From Phylloscopus collybita (taxonomy: Eukaryota; Chordata; Aves; Passeriformes; Phylloscopidae), in the NCBI GenBank assembly GCA_027886175.1, contig JAJNNQ010000023.1, positions 193,501-257,500 of the forward strand: a stretch of DNA of 64,000 bases, in the 5' to 3' direction. The notes beneath the pieces were generated by a model. The model was not told the origin of the DNA. It saw nothing but the letters and a program-made list of their open reading frames with translations, and did no database searches. Shown in pieces: positions 46,597-56,724 of this stretch. The first letter of the stretch is position 1. Every line of letters starts with the position of its first letter. Both the position numbers and the translations under genes were made by a program.

Positions 46597-47025
46597 CTAT
46601 CAGAATCCCAGAGTGGTTTGTGTTGGGAGGGACCTCACAGATCATCCCATCCCACCCCAGCCCTGGCAGGGACACCTCCCCCTGCCCCAGGTGCTCCCAG
46701 CCCCAGTGTCCAGCCTGGCCTGGGGCACTGCCAGGGCTCCAGGGACAGCCCCAGCTGCTCTGGGCACCCTGTGCCACCCTGCCCACCCTGCCAGGGAACA
46801 ATTCCTGCCCAAGATCCCATCTAAACCTGCTCCCTGACAGAGTGAAGCCTTTCCCCCTTGTCCTGGCACTCCAGGCCCTTACAAACAGTATCTCTCCATC
46901 TTTCCTCTTGGTTCCCTCCAGGTGCTGGAAGGCCACAATGAGGTCACCCCAAAGCTTCTCCCCTCCAGGTGAGCAACCCCAATCCTCTCAGCCTTTCCTC
47001 CCAGCAGAGCTGCTCCATCCCTCTG
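46597..47025 (-). mobile_element. CR1 LINE 3' fragment, copy 2 of a near-identical pair
   Basis: Reverse-oriented CR1 3' end. The left end (GAATCCCAGAGTGGTTTGTG, TTGGGAGGGACCTCACAGATC) is the CR1 3' terminus. From 46669 to 47025 it is gaplessly alignable to 27967-28323 with seven differences, and both end at the same CR1 base (CCCTCTG). The leftmost 70 bp are much less similar between the two copies. It is non-coding. Confidence 0.96.
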
Positions 47026-48529
47026 CCCTTCCCAAGAGCCCAGTGGCCAAGGCAGGACACAGCTGCAGAAATCAAAATATTTTTCCGTGCAAGGTGAGAT
47101 CTGTGTCGAAGGATAGCAGATCTCCTTTGGCCTTTATTTTCTCTCTCTAGCCGTGAAGAGCCCCTTTTCCAGTTCTGCTTCCTGGAACGTTTTAGTTTCT
47201 ATGTCCCCGACCTGGAACTTTGAGGCTGCATTTGGGAAGTCTCCTCTGAAATGATTTCTGTTTCCTGATCTAGCCCAAGAGGGAGCATTTGGTCAGTGCA
47301 CCCAAGCAGTGTCCACCCTTTGTTACTTCTGCCCTCCAAGGCCCCTCAGTAACCACTGCCAGAGAAAGTTGGCCCCCAAGGCTTGAATTACAGTGAAGCC
47401 ATGGATAGAAAATACACCATGAAATTTTATGGCTCCTGCAAAGGGGCTGCCATCTGCTTTTTCTTCCCCCCCGCCTTTCTTTTTTTATAGCCATTCCACA
47501 GTCTATTAAACCATTACTGTCTGCTCCCCCACTTCCCGCCAAGATCTGTGTCCATTTCAAAATACAACACTTTGAATTTCAAAGGAGCCCTTGGGAATTC
47601 CCCAGGTCATTCACACTGAGCAGACCTTTACTGATCCTTTTTTAAAATTGGAATCTATTTGTTCACATGCATAGGTACACACTGCTCTGAGCCCCCTGTC
47701 CCTCTCCTCCACCTCCTCTTTCTTATCACACACCAGAAGAAATCTTGCTGTGCTGAGCCTGAGCAAGAATTGCTGTCTGGTTGTGCTTTATCCCTGCCCA
47801 GAGGGATACTCTGAATTTCCAGCCTGAAGGATGCTTGTTAGGCTCCTCCTGGGATGGAAGAAAACGGCTCCAGGTACGGGGCTGCTTTGCAAAGTTGTTC
47901 CTACGAGCTGCAGGGCTGTGAGTACTCTCTGCCTGAAGACATGTCTGCCTCCAAACATCAAGGATGATCCCAAGCACTCTGTCTCCTCTTGCTTTCCTGT
48001 GCTGTCACTGTTCCATCGCTTTCCTCACTGTTGTTTTATAAGAAGGAACTGGATTCCACTTGTTTCTGAAAATCACTTTTGCATGTGGTGAGCTTCGCTG
48101 TTTCTCGTGATGAGAGGGTTTTCCTTTCCTATAAACGTTTGGGTAGGTTTCATATCTCCTGCCCCCCCAGTTTTTTATTCTGGAAGGTGGAACAAAACCT
48201 CTTCAGCTGTGGCAGGTGGGCCCAGGAGGGAGCACACAGACCCCGCCGGGTGCTGGCATCACTCTGCAGGGAGCTCCTGAGGTTGGATACTCGTGCAAGG
48301 CGTTCCTGCCAGCTCCCTCCTTAAACTGATCCAGCTCTAAACCAAACCAGATCTCCACAGCAAAGGCGTCTCTGCAACCTACACATCTATTGAAGGGGAG
48401 TGCCGGTGCCAGGGGTGCGATTTGCCTTTGGTTACAAAATAGTTCCCTTGTGGGCCCTGTGTGAAAAGCACGGGTTTTCCTGGAGGGGATTCTCCACCCC
48501 GTCCTTGTCCTCTCCTGCTGCTGGCTCTG
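47026..48529. other. Non-coding stretch, nothing specific recognised
   Basis: Mixed composition. No supported gene or repeat. Confidence 0.5.
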
Positions 48530-48905
48530 CTGGAGCAGCCAGAGGGATGGGAAAGCCCGGGCAGGGCTGCTGCTGCGGGCACTCCCAGCAGCGCTGCCGG
48601 CTCCCCTGGGCAGCAGATGGCTCCGATGTGCTCGGTGATTTATGCTCCGTGGTCATTTCGAGATGCTTGTGATGGTTGAGGGCCACCTGCAGCATCCTGG
48701 GGAGGAGGAGAACCTCGCTGCTTCGCCAGCCAAATGGATTTGCCTTTTTTACGTCTGCAGGCTGTGCAAACGGGGCTCTGGAGAAGCAGCTTGGTGCAAT
48801 CTCTGCTCCCGCTGGGGCTCCGCTTCCCAGGGCGGTTCTGCCCCGGGGGCAGCGCTGTCCGTGCGGCGCAGACCCGAGCCGGCTCCGGGGAGCTGGGACC
48901 ACTAG
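48530..48905. promoter_or_regulatory. CpG-rich patch 1
   Basis: Roughly 25 CpG by eye in about 375 bp, densest at 48810-48900 (GGGCGGTTCTGCCCCGGGGGC, GTGCGGCGCAGACCCGAGCC). A GC-box-like GGGCGG is present. It lies about 300 bp left of the first copy of a diverged direct repeat. A weak promoter for an unannotated transcript is possible. Coding is unlikely: overlapping frames in all phases show no recognisable domain. Confidence 0.4.
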
Positions 48906-49210
48906 AGGGAGATGGGAATGACTCCCAGTGTCTGGAATTCTCATGTTCTCTCTGACAAACAACAATTAACCTTTGCAGCTGCCCGGCTGGAACCAGGCTC
49001 CAGTCGCTCCCCAGGACCTTCTGTGCCTGGAAGGAAGAGCTCAGACAGGTCTGGTGCGTCCTCATTTTGGGAAACGTCTTTGGGTTTTTTCTGAATATAA
49101 ATCACACAGCCTCACTCTGTGCCTGAATTCCAAACCCAAAACTTGTCTGGATGCTTCCATGTATGCTAACTGGGAGTTGTTCATGTTCTCTGAGAAGTTG
49201 TTTCTCAGAC

Positions 49211-49416
49211 TAATTTGCCCTTCTTCAGCTCTTTTACCGGGGATGAAAGGTGTTTGGGGGCATCTGTAGCTGCAGGCAGAGTACAAAGGTGCCTGCATTT
49301 CCCCATCCCTGATTTAACTCAGAATACAGGGTTTGTCTTTAAGGTAAAGGCTAGTCTCTGCTGCCAGAGATTAACCAGCAATCTGAAAAATGGAACTAGA
49401 ATGTTAAATACTTCCC
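49211..49416 (+). repeat. Diverged direct repeat, copy A, with splice-donor-like site
   Basis: The core 49296-49388 aligns gaplessly to 50396-50488 with 73 of 93 identical bases. Similarity extends weakly left to about 49211 (TTGCCCTTCTTCAGCTCTTTT) and right to about 49416. AAG/GTAAAG (GT at 49344-49345) is a good donor consensus. I do not recognise the family. Confidence 0.8.
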
Positions 49417-49619
49417 ATTCCAAAATGTGGTTCTTTCTTGGTAACACATGGAAGCACACAAAACCATTGGTTTAAAGTAAGTTCATATGACTAAAATGAA
49501 GAAAATATTTGTTTTCAATGTGTTTCTCTCAAACACGGATTTTCATTTCGTCCCTCATTTTCATCTTTCTACTGTGATTAAAAAATAAACAGAGACAGGA
49601 AAGAACCCTAAAAGCAGCA

Positions 49620-49665
49620 GTGTGTGAGTGTATGAATGTGTGTGTGTGAGTGTGTGAGAGAGAAA
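49620..49665. repeat. Imperfect (TG)n repeat
   Basis: TGTGTGAGTGTATGAATGTG followed by TGTGTGTGAGTGTGTGAGAGAG, an interrupted dinucleotide repeat. Confidence 0.9.
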
Positions 49666-49907
49666 GATGTTGAAAACTGAGACACAGCCTCTTGGTTTGA
49701 AACAATGTGAGAATTTTCATTACTTGCATTTGGAAAAAAACCCAACCAAACCCTGAGCAAACTGAAACCTCATGTGCAAACTGTCAGATTCTTTCAGAAG
49801 CTATTTTTCACTTGAAAGCACTTGCTCATGGAAAGCATCTTGCCCAGCCTTATTAGGAGCACAAAAGCTGCACCTAATTGGTTTATATGTTGACAGGCAT
49901 CCTATTT

Positions 49908-50300
49908 CCGAGAGGGACGCGTGCCTGGGCCCCTGGCTGCGCGGGATGGCCCCGGCCGGACCCTGCCCGCACCGGCCCCGGGACCCGCTGCGGCCGCGGG
50001 AGGCACCGCTTTGGTGGCCCCTTTGGTTTCTCCCTTTCCCAGTGCAAAACAGCTCCTCGCAAACGTGACCCGGCCGCGGGGTTCGTGTCTGCGCCTTCAG
50101 ACCGGGACACGGGGTGTCCTGCTGGGCTGCCCGGGGTTCGGGGCTGGACCGACCCCAGGCGGGGCTGCTTTGTGAACCCATCCCGAGCAGAGCCCAGAGG
50201 CACCGCGCTCCGCCGGGCGCTCCTGCTTCCCTCTCTCTTTATGTGCTCCGAGCTGACAGCCCGGACACAAAGACACTACAGGACAGCCCCGAGTGCAGAC
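49908..50300. promoter_or_regulatory. CpG island, candidate promoter
   Basis: About 37 CpG by eye in some 390 bp, including GCTGCGGCCGCGGG and ACCCGGCCGCGGGG, in a region otherwise poor in CpG. On the + strand an inverted CCAAT (ATTGG) and a TTTATAT motif occur at about 49877-49889, just upstream of the island. A CAG/GTGAAG donor-like site lies at 50441-50449. This layout suits a + strand first exon, but no transcript evidence is available. Frames across it lack recognisable domains. Confidence 0.55.
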
Positions 50301-50315
50301 AGCTTGTGATGGGGC

Positions 50316-50524
50316 TGCTTTGCTCCTCCTCAGCTTTTCCACCCGGGTAGAGTGACAGCTGCATCTCCAGCCACAAGCAGAGTCGGAGCTGTCCTCATTT
50401 CCCCATCTCTGATTCACACCAAAATTCAGAGCTTATCTTTCAGGTGAAGGTTCCTCTCTGCTGCCAGTGGTGAACTGGCAATCTGAAATTGGAAATCTGA
50501 AATTAGAATGATAAATGCCTCCCA
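50316..50524 (+). repeat. Diverged direct repeat, copy B, with splice-donor-like site
   Basis: This is the partner of 49211-49416 at an offset of exactly 1100 bp in the core. It has a small internal duplication (AATCTGAAATTGGAAATCTGAAATT) absent from copy A. CAG/GTGAAG (GT at 50444-50445) occupies the same aligned position as the donor-like site in copy A. Confidence 0.8.
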
Positions 50525-51430
50525 GTGATGGCTGAGGTTTTACCTGGGGATCTCAGGAGACACCAGAGGAAGGTTTCCTGCTTGCTGAGCATTGGCATGT
50601 AGCTCACACACTAATTACACATTATGTGGGATTTTCAGAAGCGCCTGCACAAGGAAGGCAGCTGAGACCTCAACAGCCTTGGTGTTTTCAAAAACCTCTT
50701 TGCCTCTCCAAATTCTTGTTCTCTGCTGGGGCCTGGCAAACCCCCCTTGGTGGCAACCCCATGGCCCAATGCAGCCTCCAGCTCAGAGTAAACTAGAGCT
50801 GGTGGAAACCCAAGGCAGAGATCACGCGAGAGCACAAGGCCATCACTCCAAGCCCTCTGTAGTTCTGGGAGGTTTTGTTGTCCAGGCAGCCACCCTGGCC
50901 TCTCTGCCAGCTCTGTGCACCTCCAACTGGTGCAGAATTGCTGCCTCCTGGTTCACCTCATTGCCCCCAGCTCCAAAAAGATGAATAACTGGGGGAAAGG
51001 AAGGGCCACTGAACAGAGGGGTGCATGAGAAATGGGTTTGTGCCATTGCACAGTTCTCCTTCTTGGACCGTATGTACAGGATCCCAGGAGCTGCTACATA
51101 TTTAATATTTATTGGAAATCAGAGGAACTAGAGACAGTTCCAGGAGTTCCAGATCTATTGGGGCCTTCTTTGCACTGGGGATTCACTCCAAACCCAACTC
51201 CTGGCATGTGAAATCCTCAGGGGTAGCAGAGGACAAGTCACAATTACTTGTTACAACAAGCTTGGTCTGGAGAGAAGCTGTAGTGTAAACCATGCAACAG
51301 GTTAAACTCATCTCAAAGTAATGCAGGGAGAAATTCAGAGACTCTTCATTAGCTACAGAGCTAATTAAAAATCACAGGTTACAGCGTTCATTACCTCTCA
51401 GGCATCATGGTGAGGATCCTGGGGAGATCA
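50525..51430. other. Non-coding stretch, nothing specific recognised
   Basis: No repeat family or exon recognised between the direct repeat and the next CR1. Confidence 0.5.
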
Positions 51431-51501
51431 TGTGCAGTGCCAGGAGCTGGACTCAATGATCCTTTTGGGACCTTCCAGCTCAGGATATTCTGTGGTTCCA
51501 G
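51431..51501 (+). mobile_element. CR1 LINE 3'-end fragment
   Basis: GCAGTGCCAGGAGCTGGACTC, AATGATCCTTTTGGGACC and TTCCAGCTCAGGATATTCTG match the extreme 3' end of CR1 in sense orientation. Very short, 5'-truncated. Confidence 0.9.
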
Positions 51502-53573
51502 GAATTGGGTGTTTTTTATTCAAACCTACTGCCTGATGTGAGACAAAGTCTTTGCTTGGCTGGGAGGTCAGTGCCTGCTGGTGAGCGAGGGTCAGTTTGT
51601 GGCCAGCTGTGCCTGTGCTGCCCACGGGAACAGCCCCAGACCCCCGGGCTGGGACAGAGCTTTGGAGGGGCTGCCAAAGCCCCCAGGAGTTTCTGCACCT
51701 CAGTGGAGACTGGCACTGCCCCCAAAGCCAAAACCCACCTGGGGAGCTCAGAGTGTGTGCAGCAGAGGCTCCTCCTGTGCAGGTCCCACGTCCCTGCTGT
51801 GAAATTTGTCCCTGTGCCCCTGGGTGTGTTTGCTGGCACTGCAGGAGGAGATGCTTTGTGCTACTTCTGTCTCATCCCTTGAGCCCCTGAGCACATCCCT
51901 GCCAGCCAGAGGCATCCCTCAGCAGGAGCACATGGGCTGGCAGGCACCTTTAACCAAACAAAGGATTCTCACCCCGAGCTCCTCACAGGCTCTTGTCAGC
52001 CTTTCCGCAGTGCTGGGGAGCTGGTGCTGCTGTGAGCACCATGTGCTGTTCCCAAGGCTGTGGCATCTTTTTAAAATCAGTCAAATGTGGCCTTGATGGA
52101 ACAGCAGCGAGGCTTGCCAAGGATTTACTGCTAAAGGGGTTTCAGTAGAAAAAAACACGCTTCCCACAAAAACAGAACTTTGATTAAAAACCAAGCTCCC
52201 ATCAGGAAAAACATGCCAGTGTTTTCCACTCGGGGTTTACTGAAATGTTTCATTTCTCAAGTGGAATGGAAAAATTTCAGTTCCAGAGTAACTCATGTTT
52301 GCTGCCTGCCAGCCACCTCCTGACCTGAGGACATGCCTGGGCTCTGCAGCTGCCAGAGCAGCAGGCCCACAGCCCGGGCAGGACACCTGGCTCCGAGAGG
52401 ACACCACACCATTCTCTGTCTGGGTGCAATCCGGGGCTGAACTGACCAAAGCAGGCAGTGAAGCAGGAATTCTGATTATTGAGAAGTCTTGGGTATTGGT
52501 AAAGCCATGAACACATTAACAGAACAGTCTTTATTTCAACCTCCCAGGCAGAGAAACTGGGGTTTAAATGGAATTATTTGCTGGCAGAGATGGGGGGTGG
52601 GCATGAGTGTATGGTGAGAGATCCTCACCGTGAGGGCCTCGTGCCTGTGGTGGGATTTCTCACCCAGTGCCAGCCTCCAGGACTGAAAGGAGAGGATGTT
52701 TTCCTGCAGGCTGCTAAGGGAAATGCTACCCTGGAAAATTTTTAATTTTAAGTGTTGAAATTCAGCTATTTCCTGTGCTATACATTTGTGTGACACATAT
52801 ATGACATAACTGAAACTTCTGGAAACTCTTAGAAAATTAACCCCCCGTCTCGACGTCATATAAACTGGAAAGCTGTTTGGAAAGTTGAAATAGTGTGTGG
52901 GATGTGAAATGAATGCATGTGTGTAGAAAATCCTCCTTGGTGAAGGTGAAGGTTTGGTTTTCCTCAGCCTGGCTGTTTCTTGCAGTGGCCAAGCTCTGCT
53001 TTAGGCCAGGGCTGAGATCCCGTGCAGAATTCGGCGATAAAACACCGGCACGAACAACAACAACTCTTTGCTCACTCCACTGGTAAAATATTCTTGCCTG
53101 AGTACATGCCCAGCCATGCTCTCCAATTAGCTTGCTAATTAGACCCCCAGTATCTGTTTAGATTATTAATGGAGCTGAAAGGCTTTTTAAAGCAACATTA
53201 GAGAAAGCTGAAGAGATTGCTTTGGGGGGTGGGAGATACTGCAAGGGTGGGCCATGCTTCTTCTGCTTTGTTGTGCTGAGTTTGGGGGAAGCTTGCTCAA
53301 ACATTCTGGGGTGAAAGGGCTCCCCAAGTCCATGGTGCTGGTGCTGCTGGAGGGGTTTTTGGTGGGAGAAGTGGTTTTTGCAAAGGGGTCAGTCCTGGGG
53401 TGAAAATGGGTGCATGTGAGAGAAGGAACTTTCCATTATGTTTTTAGAGTGCCATTTTAAAATAGAATATTTCAAGTAGCTCCAACAAAATGGAATATTC
53501 CTTCTTGACTTAAACTTATCCAAAAGTAAATGTTTCATTTTGATTTGCCCGATGCAATATTTGTTTGGGGGGA
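51502..53573. other. Non-coding stretch, nothing specific recognised
   Basis: The first half is GC-rich with overlapping frames lacking domains. The second half is AT-richer. No RNA gene seen. Confidence 0.5.
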
Positions 53574-53664
53574 AAAACAAACAAACCAAAAACCAAACCA
53601 AACCAAAATACCTCCCTCCCCCCACCCCCCCCCCCAAAAAAAAAAAAAGAAAAAAAAGAAAAAG
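53574..53664. repeat. A/C-rich low-complexity tract with C12 and A12 runs
   Basis: (AAACC)n-like sequence passes into a run of about 12 C, then about 12 A, then GA-interrupted A runs. Confidence 0.92.
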
Positions 53665-54231
53665 ATTTCTCATGACATAGTTTTACTTTGTAATAATGTA
53701 ATTTTCTGTCAGAAAAAAATCATTCCAGTAGAAAATTCCCTGCTGACTCCTGGTGCAACCTGTCCTGGCTGCTGGAGGGGAACTGGGGCAGCCTCCCCAG
53801 CCTTCAAGGCTGCCCCTTTCCCTTTGATCAGAGCTGATTCACTTCCCAGCAGTGGGGGCTCCGCTGCCCGGAACGCTCCATCCTCACTGCTGCTCTTTGT
53901 TGGGAAAGCTGCTGTAAGCTTTTAGCATCCCAGTGGGCATGGAGAAAGGATCTTTACAGAGTTCCCCCTCGGCCTGAAACAAGCCTGGATCTCCTTTTAC
54001 CCAGCTTTTTGTGACCTGCTGCCCCCCGAGCCACCTCTGTGAGGACTGCACAGAGCGTCTTTATCAGCTCTTTATCCCCGCTGGGGCAGCGGCCCTGCTG
54101 GGCACGGACAAGCTGCTGTTCATCCCGGCACACAAAGGACCTTCCCTTCCCTTCCCAGTGACCCTGGGAGCACCCCGGGACAGCTCCTCCTGGGTGGCAC
54201 TTCCCGGGGCTGCCCTGGGTTCACAGCAAAG
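53665..54231. other. Non-coding stretch, nothing specific recognised
   Basis: Mixed sequence. No supported feature. Confidence 0.5.
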
Positions 54232-54571
54232 CAGAATCATGGAATGATTTGGGTTGGAAGGGACCTTCAAGCCCATCTGACTCCAGCAGGGACAGGACAC
54301 CTCCCAGTGCCCCAGGTGCCCCCAGCCCCAGAGCCCAGCCTGGCCTGGGGCACTGCCAGGGGTCCAGGGGCAGCCCCAGCTGCTCTGGGCACCCTGTGCC
54401 AGCCCTGCCCCCTCCCAGAGAGGAATTTCTTCCTCACATCTCACTTAGACCCACTCTCTGTCACTTTGGAGCCACCCCCCTTGTCCTGACGCCCCAGTTC
54501 TCCATGAGGAGCCCAGCTCCATCTTCCTTGTAATCCCTTCAGACACTGGAAGGTGCTGTGAGGTCTCCAGG
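54232..54571 (-). mobile_element. CR1 LINE 3' fragment
   Basis: Begins AGAATCATGGAATGATTTGG, GTTGGAAGGGACCTTCAAG (reverse CR1 terminus) and runs through CCAGCCTGGCCTGGGGCACTG, AGCTGCTCTGGGCACCCTGT, CCCCCTTGTCCTGACGCC to CACTGGAAGGTGCTGTGAGG. Related to, but more diverged than, the near-identical pair. Confidence 0.95.
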
Positions 54572-56605
54572 TGGGGTTGGGTGGTGGACACCACGCTCAC
54601 AAGCAGCAGAAGAAAGGGGTTGAGCATCAACAGAAATTGTTGGAAAGTTTGACATCTGGTACTCTCTTGTCCTGTTCTTGTTTCCCCGTGCTTGGGCTTG
54701 AGGTGGATGAGAGCACCTCTGCCTCAGACCCCGTGCCTCAGACAGTGTCAGCCTCACCACCAGGTCTACTGTCTATTTAGACATCAGTTATTATAATTTT
54801 TTCAATAAATGTGCATATTTAGACACAGACCCTAAACAGACATATTTAAGGTCTGTAGGGTGCATGGGGTAGAGATAATGGGGGAGGGACCTGGGCACAG
54901 CTCTAGGCCACCCTGAGCAAACAACCTGTGCCTTTTCAAACAGAGGGGTCCAAACTCGGTGGGTGCAATCTGAAGTTTAGCAGCAGAGGAAAATACAAAG
55001 TAAACTGGAAAGTTTCAATCCAGCCTTGTTAGTTGGTTTTATTACAGAAAAAAACAAACAAATCTTATCAGCAGGCTGCACATTTTCTTCCCAAACTTAC
55101 ATTTTTCATCTACAGTAATGAGGTTTTGTTAAAACAGAAAGAATCCCTTTTTGGTTTGAGGCAATGAGGAACAGGGATTTTGGGGAAGAAATCTTTTCTT
55201 TCTTTGTTTGCTTAAAACTGGAATATTCTAGGGCCCTGCTGCAAAGCAAGACCCAAATAGCACCAGATCTTGACAAGGTTTGGAGAGCCCCTAGATCTCT
55301 AAAGGAGCATGAAATATTCCAGTGTTCAGGTCTGAAGGCAGTTCCTGCCTTTCCTCAGCCTTTACTTTTATTAGGTCAGTCTTTTTTGTGCTTGTAATGA
55401 AGAAAAATTGAGCAGGTATTGGGGGAGGAAGGGGCTGAAGATATGAACAGAAATGGGTTTGCTCTGGCACAGTGTGCTGGAGTCTGCTGGCACACTGTGA
55501 GCTGTCTTAAGACCCAATAAGAAATAAATTTGTTTTGGGGGGTGCTGAGGGCTCACGGGGCTCTGGCTGTTCAGGAGATCGATGGGACTGTCCCAGGGGC
55601 AGCTTTTATCTCCAAGGGGAGGCTGATACAGCAAACACTGGCTTCTCATCAGTCCAGAGTGCACATCCCTTGCAGCAAAATTCAGAGTACAGCTTGTCCT
55701 GGTCATGAGTGGAAGGACACTGACCTGGTGGTGCTGACAGGAGCCAGCATCTCTCCAAGGTCTCCCTGATAGGGGCCCTGGGGCTCCTTTTGTTTGTGAC
55801 CAACAGGCTCCTCCTCTTTGACGCTTTATCTGGGCCCAGCACTGTCACCCTGAAGTCTCCTCTTTGCCTTCATTATTTCAGTGCAGAAATTCATCCCCCT
55901 GACCCTGTTTTATCAGAGATAATTTTTTCCTCTGTTGCTCTGGGTTGGGCAAGACCTGCACAACTCAGCTCTGAATCAGCCAAAACACTGATTTAGAGCC
56001 ACATGTTTCCAAAACACCCTTTTTGTTTATCTCACTTCTGTGTTTGCCTGTGTTGCCCTCCTGTGCACAACTGCAAGGGTTCATGCCAAAACACCTCCAG
56101 CACCTTGCTTTACAAAATGTTGCCTTTCAGAAGCCTTTCTTAAGTGAACAAAAGCAAGATCTTGGGAAACATTTAGGCTTTTACTCTCAGTAGCATGAAT
56201 AAAATCTTGTAATAATAATCATTAATAAATAGCAAGTTTACTATAAATAACATTATTTGAAATTGAAATCAGTTTTGGTAAAGTGTTATTACAATTTTTT
56301 AAGTGTTTACCATATCAGCAAGTTGGCAGAGAATGAAGTTGAGTATGAAAAAATCCCTGCAGGTGTCCAATCAAACCTGCACTTTGTCCCAGCTCTGCCA
56401 GGGCAGCCTGTGGATGGACTTCAGCCTGCAAAGAAAATCCCCTGGCCATCACCTCTAGTTCCTATTTTTTGAACTTGAAAAATGGTTTTGATTTGCAGAA
56501 ATCCTGCCAACATTCCAACAACTTCTTTGCTCAAAGGTGTGAAAGGTGTTGCTTTTGTCAGCTTTTGGGAGAATACAGGCAGTGAATTGCAGTTTCACTT
56601 GATCT
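54572..56605. other. Non-coding stretch, nothing specific recognised
   Basis: Unique-looking sequence, AT-rich around 56190-56300. No gene supported. Confidence 0.5.
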
Positions 56606-56724
56606 CACAGAACCACAGAATCCCAGGGTGGTTTAGGTTGGAGGGACCTTAAAGCTCATCTCATCTCATCGCAGCCCTGCCACGGCAGGGACACCTCCCA
56701 CTGTCCCAGGCTGCTCCAGCCTGG
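56606..56724 (-). mobile_element. CR1 LINE 3'-end fragment
   Basis: CACAGAACCACAGAATCCCAG, GGTGGTTTAGGTTGGAGGGAC, CTTAAAGCTCATC, GCAGGGACACCTCCCACTGTC match the reverse CR1 3' end. There is a small CATCTCATCTCATC expansion inside. Confidence 0.93.

Noticed and set aside
46620..47150. 176-codon open frame on the + strand
   Set aside because: Same reason: antisense of CR1 3' sequence, low complexity and Pro/Ser/Leu-rich.
49211..50524. LTR retrotransposon with two LTRs
   Set aside because: Kept only as an alternative. I see no TG...CA ends, primer-binding site or pol/gag frame between the repeats, and the interior is a CpG island.
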